Positions 8,563-18,000 of a DNA stretch of 64,000 nucleotides are shown here, piece after piece. The stretch is from NCBI GenBank assembly GCA_025454955.1, contig JALONL010000002.1, forward strand, positions 1-64,000. The letters run 5' to 3'. The notes beneath the pieces were generated by a model. That model worked only from the letters and a program-made list of their open reading frames with translations, made no database searches and had not been told where the DNA came from. Position 1 is the stretch's first letter; every line of letters begins with the position of its first letter. This DNA comes from Bacteroidia bacterium (GTDB lineage Bacteria; Bacteroidota; Bacteroidia; Palsa-965). Position numbers and translations under genes: made by a program.

Positions 8563-11500
8563 ATGGGATATTCGGGACATAGAATGTGTCTGTTTGACGA
8601 TAAAGACAGACTAAGCAAAAGAAAGCGGCACGAGGATGAAAATGATGATTACTTTACTCAAATGTGGAAGCATGCTGCCGAATCGCCGCAATCTGTATTT
8701 AATTTTAAACCTCATTATACTTGGAATAGTTATCCATCGGCCCTGCCCTATTCCATTAATTCTGTTACACTCCAGACCGACGCTGTAATTTCTCCAACAG
8801 AAGATGCACACGAACAACAGGCCGAAATTGCTGCAAATGCTTTTATATCTGGCGATATCGGCACAGCGCGTGAACAGTTTTCAAACCCCATAAACACTGC
8901 CCCCAATTACCTGCAAAGCGACGAACAAATTGCTTTTTCCGAAATTGACAAACAATTAGAAAGCACACAAGGACAAGGCGAACCATTAAAACCGGAAGTA
9001 CGTAAATGGCTTGGAAAAATTACGGATACTGATCTTTCGGGTATTCAGGTTCACACCGGCTATCAGGCCGACGCACTCAGCAAAAGCATTCATGCCGATG
9101 CATTTACTTATGGGCAGAATATCTATTTCAGGCAGGATCATTTTAATTACTCCAATCCAGAAAAGATAAAACTGCTCACGCACGAAATTATGCACACCCT
9201 CCAGCAACGGGGCTGGCGAAAGCCAGTAATACAGAAACAAGACAAGGAGGAGGATAAAAAATACACTTATGACATTGCCATTCCCCCAGGCACTACTTCA
9301 AAAACGGGATTCAGGCAGTATGCAGAAATGGTAATATTCGGGCGTGTGGTAAATTTAGAATGGAATGCCAGTACGGAATTAGATTTAATTTACAATAATA
9401 TAAGTCAACATATCGGCCATGTCGTTAGGTTTACAGTAAAAGAATCCCAGTTGAGGGCTTATGGTGTAGAGCCCGGTGTAAAAAACACAGTAAACTCAGA
9501 AAATACATCTTACAGCAATCTGCAGGGTAGTGAAAAGCAGAACGTGGTGGAAGAAATAAACCGGCGATACTATGAAAGAACCGGTATTAAACCAGGCACA
9601 CAAATTCAGACCAATGACACAAACAGTACTGCAATTTGGAATGCAATAAGAGATGAAGTAATAAGCGAAAAGGAAAAGATTGATGCGCTTTTGCCAGAGA
9701 TGAAGGCATTTCTGAATATTGAAAACGGTATCAGTCCGGCAGATTATTCAAAGTATGCCGAAGTAGCCATGTTATTGGGGCAAATGGATGCCGCCGATTT
9801 TATGACTTACAAGGCTTCGGTTAGTTCTTCCACAAGTGATCTTGATTTACTGAAAAAATCACTAACTGAATTCCTTGGCAGAAAAGAAGTTCGGAAAAAC
9901 GCTGCCGTTGAACGCGAAAACCTGAAAACCAGATTGTATGGGCTTGAAGACTTATATAAACTCCACATATATTACAAGTCGATAGCCGGAAATGTGAATG
10001 AATTCTTTGGCAACGATTCTCTTCCTGAAGATCAACAGAAATTAAAAGACAGACTGCTCGCACACGAAAAAGACACGGAAGAAAAATTAATTACCGGATT
10101 ACAGGAAAATGGCTTCAATTCAATAGCTGACTTTGAAGCTGCCATTAAATCTTTTGAAAAAGCATTTGAGGAAGAAACGTTACGCATTGCCGATGAACAT
10201 TTACAACGTTATGAACATGTATTGTATGAAGAAGAAAAACGGCTCGATAATTCCGACTATGTAAACAAGCTGTTCGCCTCACTCAGCCAGACCGGAGCTA
10301 AAGCCCATTTCGAAGAAGCCAACGAACTAAGTAGTTCGGCCAACGCCATTACACGCGATCAGGGCGGATATGCCCGTGGCGATCAGGAACTTAAAGCCGA
10401 GCTCAGAAACAAGGCCGATGTGGAGCGATATAAAGGCGAAAGCCTTATTGAATCATTAGACTCTGAATTGGTTAAAGAAGCACAGTTCGACCAGGAAGCC
10501 TTTTCGCGCTGCGAGACTGCAGAGGAAATGAAACAATTCCTGCTCAGTTATGTGCGCCAGAAAAAGGCAAGCATAGACGAAACCAGTGAAGACATACACG
10601 CACACCCCGACCATATTTATGAACTGGATGTACTCTTTAACTTCTCCCTGCAGGCTCAGCAAATTCAACCGGGGAGCATACATGACCTTATTTTAAAGGA
10701 TAAGGCAAAAATAATAAACACATTTAAAGTACTCAAAACAATTTGTCTGGTCATCATTGCGCTGGCGTTAACCATTGGCACACTCGGAGCCGCAACGCCT
10801 TATGTGCTGGCCGCGGGTGTGTTGTCAACCGGGCTGAGTCTGTATTTTGTATATGAAGCATTAGATGACTACAACCGCCAGAATGCCGCAAACGATACCG
10901 GTTTGCTGAGTAATGATCCTTCACTGGCCTGGGTAATGCTGGCCATTGCCGGTGCCGCTGTTGACCTTGCCGCGCTGCACAGTGCGTTTAAGGCAGCACG
11001 CTCCATAGCCGAAGCCACTAAAGAATTTAACGCCACGCTCAATACAACGCTGCTTGAAGAAAAGCTGGCAAAAATTACAGCACTTGATGCGCGCATACAG
11101 CAAAACATCGTCAAACGCGCACGCTTACACGAACAGCAGGAAAAGTTGCTATCTTCGATGGTACAGGCCCGCGGGGCACTCATGGTTACCATACCCGGCC
11201 TGGCACAAACCGGCGAGCTTATGCTCCGCGCCATCTTCGCCATTCGCAAAGGCGCAGTGAGTGTGGACATTTTCATCGCCGAACTTAAAGCTGCAAAGCT
11301 CATTGCCGATACAGGACTTACAGCCGATGAGTTGCTGTTGGTGAAAGATACGTTTACCCGGGCACGCACGCTGGCTAATGACGAGAGGCTGGTGGCGGAA
11401 ATGGAGAAGGCTGCGGGGGAGGGGGATTGGGTGAAGTTGAAAGAGTTAGAAAATACTAAAACTGTTATTACAGGATCACCATTAGTTCATGAAGTTGAAA

Positions 11501-11886
11501 TGGCTAAAACTTTAGGGGATTATTTGGGAGGAGGAGAATTTTTGTTTATTAATTCAAAAGAAGGAATTGAAGGTTTTCTGAAACAAGGTGATATTTTAAT
11601 ACCAATTAGTCTTAAAAGACAAACGACAGAAAATATTAAAAATATATTCCGGGTAGCACGAGATAATGAAATTCATGTAAGAAGAGTAGCACAAATAGAC
11701 TCAAGAGTTATTCTTGGCGACTCTGCTAATACTGTTCTTTTTATAGAAATAACTAATTTTGATAGCGCAAAGGTATTACAACACATTGCTAACAGTTCAC
11801 CAAATATCTTGCCATCTGCTTCAACATACTCTAAAATGTTGATGAAAACTAATGATGGAATTATTTTCGAAGTTAAACTAAAATAA
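8563..11886 (+). CDS. DUF4157 polymorphic toxin-like protein with variable C-terminal tip
   Basis: A 1,107-residue protein. Residues about 145-215 form a DUF4157 (eCIS core) domain with GIQVHTGYQADALSKSI, AFTYGQNIYF and the metallopeptidase-like HEIMH at 207-211. A long charged helical region follows (about 240-720). A hydrophobic segment at about 726-776 could span a membrane, with a second hydrophobic stretch near LAWVMLAIAGAAVDLA, and more helix follows to about 960. From about residue 965 (base 11455) the DNA turns markedly AT-rich and the protein ends in a compact domain of about 140 residues that I cannot name. This layout fits a secreted or injected toxin with an exchanged tip. The ATG at 8563 lies 11 nt after the ATPase stop. 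The frame opens upstream at 8476 inside that gene, which is unlikely to be used. Delivery route and activity are inferred. Confidence 0.78.
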   Translation: MGYSGHRMCLFDDKDRLSKRKRHEDENDDYFTQMWKHAAESPQSVFNFKPHYTWNSYPSALPYSINSVTLQTDAVISPTEDAHEQQAEIAANAFISGDIGTAREQFSNPINTAPNYLQSDEQIAFSEIDKQLESTQGQGEPLKPEVRKWLGKITDTDLSGIQVHTGYQADALSKSIHADAFTYGQNIYFRQDHFNYSNPEKIKLLTHEIMHTLQQRGWRKPVIQKQDKEEDKKYTYDIAIPPGTTSKTGFRQYAEMVIFGRVVNLEWNASTELDLIYNNISQHIGHVVRFTVKESQLRAYGVEPGVKNTVNSENTSYSNLQGSEKQNVVEEINRRYYERTGIKPGTQIQTNDTNSTAIWNAIRDEVISEKEKIDALLPEMKAFLNIENGISPADYSKYAEVAMLLGQMDAADFMTYKASVSSSTSDLDLLKKSLTEFLGRKEVRKNAAVERENLKTRLYGLEDLYKLHIYYKSIAGNVNEFFGNDSLPEDQQKLKDRLLAHEKDTEEKLITGLQENGFNSIADFEAAIKSFEKAFEEETLRIADEHLQRYEHVLYEEEKRLDNSDYVNKLFASLSQTGAKAHFEEANELSSSANAITRDQGGYARGDQELKAELRNKADVERYKGESLIESLDSELVKEAQFDQEAFSRCETAEEMKQFLLSYVRQKKASIDETSEDIHAHPDHIYELDVLFNFSLQAQQIQPGSIHDLILKDKAKIINTFKVLKTICLVIIALALTIGTLGAATPYVLAAGVLSTGLSLYFVYEALDDYNRQNAANDTGLLSNDPSLAWVMLAIAGAAVDLAALHSAFKAARSIAEATKEFNATLNTTLLEEKLAKITALDARIQQNIVKRARLHEQQEKLLSSMVQARGALMVTIPGLAQTGELMLRAIFAIRKGAVSVDIFIAELKAAKLIADTGLTADELLLVKDTFTRARTLANDERLVAEMEKAAGEGDWVKLKELENTKTVITGSPLVHEVEMAKTLGDYLGGGEFLFINSKEGIEGFLKQGDILIPISLKRQTTENIKNIFRVARDNEIHVRRVAQIDSRVILGDSANTVLFIEITNFDSAKVLQHIANSSPNILPSASTYSKMLMKTNDGIIFEVKLK

Positions 11887-11887
11887 A

Positions 11888-12343
11888 ATGGGGTATCAAA
11901 TAGAAATTTTACCACAAAAAGAACTTCCTGAGAACTGGAAGAATTTGATTAATATAAAGTTTTCTTCACCCGAAATACCAATAGTATTTAATAGCAAAAT
12001 ACCTAATTATTATATAGTTAACTTACATGAAGACACATTTATCCATATATGGCTTTCAATAAAAGAACGAGAGATTTTTAAAGATTCAGAATATCTAGAG
12101 GCAATTAAGAACATAGACACTATCAATATGACTGATTTTCTAAAAAAATTTGACAAACTAAGCTATACAATTATTTTAGAATATAAAGGAACTGAAAATG
12201 CAAATCACATCATTATTCTGCTAAAACTAACTTCAATTATAGCCGAATTAAGCGATGGCATAATTACTTTTAGAAACGATATCCGAAATTTTAAGGTTGA
12301 CAATATTTACTTCCCCACAGACTTAGATAATTTAATTTATTGA
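11888..12343 (+). CDS. putative immunity protein for the upstream toxin tip
   Basis: A 151-residue protein of unrecognised family with a predominantly beta and helical pattern, no signal peptide and no membrane segment, so probably cytoplasmic. Its ATG follows the toxin stop after one base, and it shares the low GC content of the toxin tip rather than that of the ATPase and the toxin body. Position, size and composition are those of an immunity gene that travels with its toxin tip. The function is inferred from context only. Confidence 0.6.
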   Translation: MGYQIEILPQKELPENWKNLINIKFSSPEIPIVFNSKIPNYYIVNLHEDTFIHIWLSIKEREIFKDSEYLEAIKNIDTINMTDFLKKFDKLSYTIILEYKGTENANHIIILLKLTSIIAELSDGIITFRNDIRNFKVDNIYFPTDLDNLIY

Positions 12344-12421
12344 TTTCAATAATCCCCTGGGCTCGGTTAATGTAAATACTAATTGTAAATTGCAAAATCG
12401 AGTCATTCAAGAGAAAATTGA

Positions 12422-12573
12422 AAATTAGATCAACTTCGCGCACTTCGTGAGGAGTCAATAAACAAAATGAATGAATCGGAGCTTTTAATAATTTACTTAA
12501 ACAAATAAGGGATGACCTGATGATTTCAGGTTATCCTGAATCACTCGAAGATTACGAATGTCTCATGGTTTGA
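12422..12573 (+). pseudogene. decayed coding remnant, frameshifted
   Basis: Two short frames join into one plausible helical protein fragment. The first reads LDQLRALREESINKMNESE (from 12425) and the second, displaced by one base, continues AFNNLLKQIRDDLMISGYPESLEDYE to a stop at 12571-12573. Neither has a convincing start. The 280-bp gap in which it lies is otherwise featureless. This looks like the tail of a lost gene in an exchangeable toxin/immunity region, though chance similarity to coding sequence is possible. Confidence 0.35.
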
Positions 12574-12623
12574 CATAATGTATTAATAAATTTTGGACAG
12601 ACTGAATATCCTTAAATTGCTGT

Positions 12624-13421
12624 ATGTTTAAAATTAAAGAAAATATCCATATAGATTTTGTCCCCGACAAACAGCTACCATGCACCCCAAAGTTGATTTT
12701 AAACGACACTACTGTAATTTTAACAAACTCAATATCTAACATAGAGTTTCAAAATGAACTGTCAAACACAAAGGGAAGTACGGGAGACTGGCTTGGGTTA
12801 AATGGCATTGATAATTTTGGATTTAACAAACAAACAAACTTATTGCAGGTTTTGTGCCTGAAATATCCAGAAGTTAACAGGATACCAGCAAATATTGATC
12901 TCATAAGAAATTGTGAGAAAATTTTGGCGGTGCCGCTCTTACCTGAGCCTTCTGTTGACTTTGAAATTAATCCTTTTGAAAAAAGGAATTACAGTATTGA
13001 AAACAATATGCTTATCTGCTTTAGTAATGATTTCACAGTTAATTCAAGATTGGTTGAAATGAAAATTGCAAAAGATGTGTCTTTGATTTTTGAAAATAAT
13101 ATATACAGTGCCTGGATTTTATATAATCCCGAGTTGTATATAGACGATGGTTTAGACAGAAAAAACAGTTATGAATCCAGCTTGTTTCTCAAAACAAGTT
13201 TAAATCGTATTTTCGATTTAATTACAATTGAGACGGTTGACAAGATGGATGACAGAGATATGAATACCCTTGTTAAAATTTCCGAATTATACAATGCTAT
13301 AAACCAACACAAAGAAACAGATAAAATTATCGGGCTTTCAATCATGCGTCAATGGTTATATGACATTGTAGATAAATTCTATCCGTCAACAGATATACAA
13401 AAACATTTTATCAAAAACTAA
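12624..13421 (+). CDS. hypothetical protein, possible orphan immunity protein
   Basis: A 265-residue protein that I do not recognise. It has no signal peptide or membrane segment and is rich in Asn, Ile and Lys. Its AT-rich composition matches the toxin tip and the 11888-12343 gene and differs from the housekeeping genes on either side. Its place at the end of the toxin island suggests a second, perhaps orphan, immunity or immunity-like gene. It is separated from the first by the decayed fragment, so the arrangement may record successive tip exchanges. Confidence 0.55.
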   Translation: MFKIKENIHIDFVPDKQLPCTPKLILNDTTVILTNSISNIEFQNELSNTKGSTGDWLGLNGIDNFGFNKQTNLLQVLCLKYPEVNRIPANIDLIRNCEKILAVPLLPEPSVDFEINPFEKRNYSIENNMLICFSNDFTVNSRLVEMKIAKDVSLIFENNIYSAWILYNPELYIDDGLDRKNSYESSLFLKTSLNRIFDLITIETVDKMDDRDMNTLVKISELYNAINQHKETDKIIGLSIMRQWLYDIVDKFYPSTDIQKHFIKN

Positions 13422-13532
13422 AATTCCTTATTGCGCTACAGGCAATTTATTGTGTGGGGTAAATGCCTTGTTAGAAGTTGTAAGGGTAAAAACTTACTCT
13501 GAAGCCTTCCCTAAAAACAGCTACGCTAAAAA

Positions 13533-13997
13533 CTACTTGAAATCCAACAACAACATTTCCACATGCGGAATATCATCTTCAAGATAATCCTCCCCCACCC
13601 GCTCAAACCCGAATTCGTTATAAAATTTCTCAAGATAACATTGCGCACCGATGCGCACAGGCACATGCCCAAATGTGTGTACAATCTGTTTCAGGCAATA
13701 CTGCATAAGTTCGCGGCCAAGCCCGGTGCCGCGTGCTGCTGCGGATGTGGCCACGCGGCCAATTGACACTTCGTGGTACGAAACGCCGCCGGGTAAAATG
13801 CGTGCGCAGGCCAGCATGTCGTTTCCGCGGCTGCACCATACATGCAGCGAGAGAATGTCTTTATCGTCGGGATCGAGGTAGGGGCAGTTTTGTTCTACCA
13901 CAAACACGGCTGCGCGGAGTTGCAGAAGTTTATACAACTCTGCCGCCTGCAGTGTGTTAAACGGTTTGCATTGCCATACCAGCCCCGGAGTATTCAT
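13533..13997 (-). CDS. elaA: ElaA-family GNAT acetyltransferase
   Basis: A 154-residue GNAT-fold protein. The ElaA hallmarks are ELYKLLQLRAAVFVVEQNCPY near the start, LPGGVSYHEVSIGRVATS, the acetyl-CoA loop ARGTGLGRELM and the end segment FYNEFGFERVGEDYLEDDIPHVEM. The substrate is not established for the family. Its start overlaps the vanZ-like stop by 4 nt (ATGA), so the two are translationally coupled within the gcvH-vanZ-elaA run. Confidence 0.93.
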   Translation of the reverse strand: MNTPGLVWQCKPFNTLQAAELYKLLQLRAAVFVVEQNCPYLDPDDKDILSLHVWCSRGNDMLACARILPGGVSYHEVSIGRVATSAAARGTGLGRELMQYCLKQIVHTFGHVPVRIGAQCYLEKFYNEFGFERVGEDYLEDDIPHVEMLLLDFK

Positions 13998-14392
13998 GCC
14001 TTTGAAGTTAAGAATGCAGGCAGTTTACGTGCCAGCACCGAATATAATGCAACGCCCATAATTACGCCGAACGAGTTGGCAATAAAATCGTAAATATCGG
14101 CTGTGCGTTCGCTGAATAAGGCCTGCTGCATAATTTCGAGCGCGCCGCCGTAAGCTATTGCGCCTGCGGCGGTGAACCATTTTGCATTTCGCCGCAGCAT
14201 GGGTGAAGTGGAAAATACCAGACCGCGAATGCTGAGTATTTCCAGCACAAAGAAAATGCCCGCATGAACCCATTTGTCGAACGACAAGGCTTCGAGCCAG
14301 TCGGAGTGCGGCAAATCGCGGCCGGGTATGGCGCATAAAAAAAGAATGACCAGTGCCCAGACGAGCACCGGCCAATTGTATCTGAGTTTCAT
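13994..14392 (-). CDS. VanZ-like family membrane protein
   Basis: A 132-residue membrane protein with four hydrophobic segments (about 8-22, 40-58, 72-90 and 105-120). It carries the VanZ-like landmarks LCAIPGRDLP near the N-terminus, DKWVHAGIFFVLEIL, and EIMQQALFSERTADIYDFIANSFG near the end. The family is named after a glycopeptide-resistance protein, but most members have no known function. It lies between gcvH (9-nt gap) and elaA (4-nt overlap). Confidence 0.88.
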   Translation of the reverse strand: MKLRYNWPVLVWALVILFLCAIPGRDLPHSDWLEALSFDKWVHAGIFFVLEILSIRGLVFSTSPMLRRNAKWFTAAGAIAYGGALEIMQQALFSERTADIYDFIANSFGVIMGVALYSVLARKLPAFLTSKA

Positions 14393-14401
14393 GCAGTATG
14401 A

Positions 14402-14782
14402 TTACTGACCGATGAGTGCTTTGTATGCCGCGGCATCCATAAGCCCGGCTACTTCGTCGGGGTTGCTCATATTCACACGAATCATCCAGCCATCGCCGTA
14501 AGGATCTTTGTTTACCGATTCGGGATTGGCATCAATGGCCTCATTTTTTGCCAATACCGTTCCGCTGATGGGCATGAACAAATCGGATACAGTTTTCACC
14601 GCCTCAACGGTTCCGAAAATTTCGTGCTGGGGCAGCTCTTCGTTTACGGTTTCTATTTCCACATAAACGATATCGCCAAGTTCGCCCTGCGCAAAATCGG
14701 TGATGCCGATAACGGCTTCGTTACCTTCCACACGAACCCATTCGTGGTCTTTCGTGTATTTGAGATTGTCCGGAAAATTCAT
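14402..14782 (-). CDS. gcvH: glycine cleavage system H protein
   Basis: A 126-residue lipoyl carrier of the glycine cleavage complex, which shuttles the aminomethyl group between the P, T and L proteins. The lipoylation site is the lysine in GTVEAVKTVSDL, and the N-terminus KYTKDHEWVRVEGNEAVIGIT is typical. It heads a three-gene run with vanZ and elaA. It lies directly beyond sprA, a neighbourhood I recall from other Bacteroidota. The other glycine cleavage genes are not in the window. Confidence 0.96.
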   Translation of the reverse strand: MNFPDNLKYTKDHEWVRVEGNEAVIGITDFAQGELGDIVYVEIETVNEELPQHEIFGTVEAVKTVSDLFMPISGTVLAKNEAIDANPESVNKDPYGDGWMIRVNMSNPDEVAGLMDAAAYKALIGQ

Positions 14783-14810
14783 GTCGGGTGTAATGTTTTT
14801 TTGATGTGCC

Positions 14811-14818
14811 CAAATTTA
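14811..14818 (-). promoter_or_regulatory. -7 box for gcvH-vanZ-elaA
   Basis: TAAATTTG on the minus strand matches TAnnTTTG, 28 nt upstream of the gcvH ATG. Confidence 0.45.
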
Positions 14819-14887
14819 CACGTTTTGCCCAATCGGCCACCGCAAAAAAAGTTTTTGCACCGTCAAAAAAACACCCGCTGCGGTGGT

Positions 14888-15080
14888 TTCGACAGGCTCA
14901 ACCACCGGGACGGCGACTCAGCCACCGGGACGGCGACTCAACCACCGGAGTAAGAACATCCCCGGCGACTGAACTTGTCGAAGCCGCCGGAAGCAGTATG
15001 CATCCCCGGCGGCTGAACTTGTCGAAGCCGCCGTAGCAGTATGCATCCCCGGCGGCTGAGCTTGTCGAAGCCACCGGGGA
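14888..15080. repeat. REP-like array in both orientations between gcvH and sprA
   Basis: A forward core TTCGACAGGCTCA at 14888 is followed by two partial units of the type GGGACGGCGACTCA. Three reverse-oriented cores (TGAACTTGTCGAAG or TGAGCTTGTCGAAG) follow, set in units of about 52 bp that include AGCAGTATGCATCCCCGGCGG. The inverted halves could fold into large hairpins. It lies between the sprA stop and the gcvH promoter, so it may help terminate the long sprA transcript. It shares its core with 5653-5815. Confidence 0.8.
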
Positions 15081-15093
15081 TATACTATGTCTT

Positions 15094-18000
15094 TTACTGG
15101 AGTGTAAAGCGCAAACTTATACCGGCATTGGTATTGGCCGTTTTAAACGACGATGAAATGAGCGGATTGGTCATTACACGGTCGAAGAACGCGCGGATCA
15201 TGAGGTCTTTGGTGAGCTGATAATCGCACGAGGTTTTGATGGAGAGGATGTTCTGGCCGGCGGTAAGCTGGTTAAACTCCTCAATGCTGCGGCGAATTAC
15301 CGTCTGGTTGTTGCGGAACGATACGTCGGCACGGAGGTTCATGGCACTCTTGGGTGCTTTGCCTTTGAATGCTTTTTTGAGTGGTTTCAGTTCTACCTCA
15401 TCAAAACGATAACCGAGGCCTATTACCAATTCACGGCCGCTTACTTCGGTGAGCTGCAGGTTGGCGAGGCTCAGGCTCAGGGTGCGGTCTTTCTTGTACT
15501 CTACGCGGGTAAGCAGGCTGTTGGTCCAGGTCATGTCCACACCAATAAGCGGACTGAACTGCTCAGAAATCTGCACGTTGGAGAACTGGAACTCGGCTTC
15601 AAAGTCGGAGTTTACGTTGCGCACGTTGTCGGAGAATCCGTCATTGTTTCCATCCACGAAGTTGAGGTTGGTGGTAAAGCCGCCCAGCGTGTAGGTAGAA
15701 CGGTAAGTGTGCGCCAGCGTAATTACCTTGAAATGCTTCTTGATCTTTTTGTACTTGGTAAGACCATCGAATGTAATGCGCCAGTTGGGCAGCGGTATGG
15801 CCGGGAACATGTTGGTTGACCGTGTTTCGGCGCGGCCGCCGGTGTAGGCGGCAAGGAATGCCGGAATGGCCACATCCTGCGAGGCTTTGCTGTAGCCGTC
15901 GGCAAAACCGGTGTTGAGGATACCCGCAGAGTTGGGGTTTTCCTGGCCGAGTCGTGAGGAAATTACTGCACGGTTGTTCAGGAACTGCTGGAAAGCTTCG
16001 TTGGAACGTGTGGTGCGGTCGTCACGCACAAATGCGGTGCGCCAGGTAATGATGCTCATGCTGAAGCTGCCTGTTTCTACCGGCGACTGCTTTTCGTACC
16101 CAGTACCCGTCCAGCGGTAGAAGGCCGATTCGTTGCGCGTATAGTTGCGCGAGATGTTAAGTTCGATGCGGAGATCGGGGAATGGTTCGAGCTGTGCACG
16201 GCCGGTGAGTGTTTGCGTTTTGCCCTGTGTAAATGGTGTAAACAGCGATTGTGTTTGTACTAACCAGCCCTGGTTGGAAGCATACAGCGGGAAACTATCA
16301 TTACCCGGCCCGAAACCTTCCTGCTGCCCGAAAATGAAGCCCCAGCCTGGGCCCTGGAAGTTTTCGTCCATGCCCAGAATGCGTGTGCGGCGCGAGTAAC
16401 CGGGCAGCGCAAGTGTGGCGTTTTCGGAGTAGTTGAACGATACGGTGCGCACCGACATTACCAGACGTGCGAGGTAATCGAGAATAAGGAACTGATCGTC
16501 TTTCTTCTTGGTCGAATCGCGCGGCGACTGCTGCGGAGCGCCGGGACGGCTGGGGCCGCCTGCGCCGGGACGTTCGGGTGCGCCGCCGGGTCGTTTCTGG
16601 TTTACTTTCTTGAAGTATGGAATTTTGTTGTACAGCGTGGTCATGTTGGCCTGACCGGTGTACTGCCATTGAGCGTTGTTGCCCACTACGTTGCCCAGCG
16701 TATCGGCCGCCAGCGGAGCGCGCTGCCAGGTGTAGCCGCTCGAGTAACGTACCGATGCGGTAAGCCAGTCGAATGCCGGAATCTTGTTAATGGGCACAGT
16801 GTAATTTACGTTCGTCTGGTGGTGGTAATTCATGGTTGTGCCCAGCGCACGGATATTGTCGATAAGCGAATCGCGCTTGGCATCGGTATCAATTTTACCC
16901 ACCGGCTCGAGTACCTGACCGAGATTATCGGCAGAGAAGTCGAGTTTAAGGTTCTTCATCAGATCCCAGCGCAGGGTGTAGTTGCGTGTCCACACAAAAT
17001 TCTTGTTGAAGTTGGTGGGCACAAACACATCGCCAAAGCCGGTGATGTTGCGGTTTTTGATTTCGCTGTACGAGCGGTTGAGGTCGGTGGTAAATGCCAC
17101 GTTCGAGGGCAGCGGGGCAATGCTGATCTCACGAATGAGGGTAAACCATTTTGATTTTGCCCAGCCGGCTTTATCGAAAGGCTTGAACGGTTTTACCTGC
17201 GGCGTGTAGGAATAGGTAAGCTGCCCGCGGTAGTTGCGTATCGAGCTGTATTCGATGTTTACGTTGTGGCGGTATATTTCGGTATAGGCATAACTGGCCG
17301 AGAAGTTGGAAATATCCCACGGGAACGACACTTTTTTGCCCTTGCTTCTTTCTTTATGCACATTGGTAAAGTTATACCCCCGCCGTCGCGTGTAATCGAC
17401 CGAAGCACCTGCCAGCGAATCTTTCTGCCTGTCGCTCAATAACGATTCATTACCGAGCAGCGGTTTGAGCAGGATGTCAGGATCGAGCGGGTTAAACTGC
17501 GGGGTGATGTAGGTTTCGCCATAGTTCCAGAAGAACGGGAGGCTGATGCCTGCTTTTTCGGGGAAGAAACGGCCGAGTTCGAGCTGTGTCGATACATCGT
17601 AGTTCACCTGTTGTTCGCGCAAACGCTCACTTACTTTCTTTTCAATACTTCCGAAGTTGGGCGTGGCCATATTTCCCGAAAGGTTTACCACACCAAAATC
17701 GGCCAGGCGCGCAGTTACGCGGGCGGTGGCAGCCCAGCCTCCGTCTTCCACAAAGTCGGTAAGGCGCAATTCGTTAAACCAAACCTCGGCGCATTTCGGA
17801 ATACCGTCGTCGTTGGGGGTGGCACTTGTTTTCTTGGGGTTGCGCACACCCAGCACAAACACGCGGATCATGGCCAGGTTGGGGTTTCCTTTTACGGTTA
17901 CCTTGCGTGCCGGATTATCCGGATCGGCCAGTGTAAATTCCTGTGTAATGGATACACGTCCGGCCGCCTGCTCGAGGTTGCGCTGCTGTTTTACAAACTG

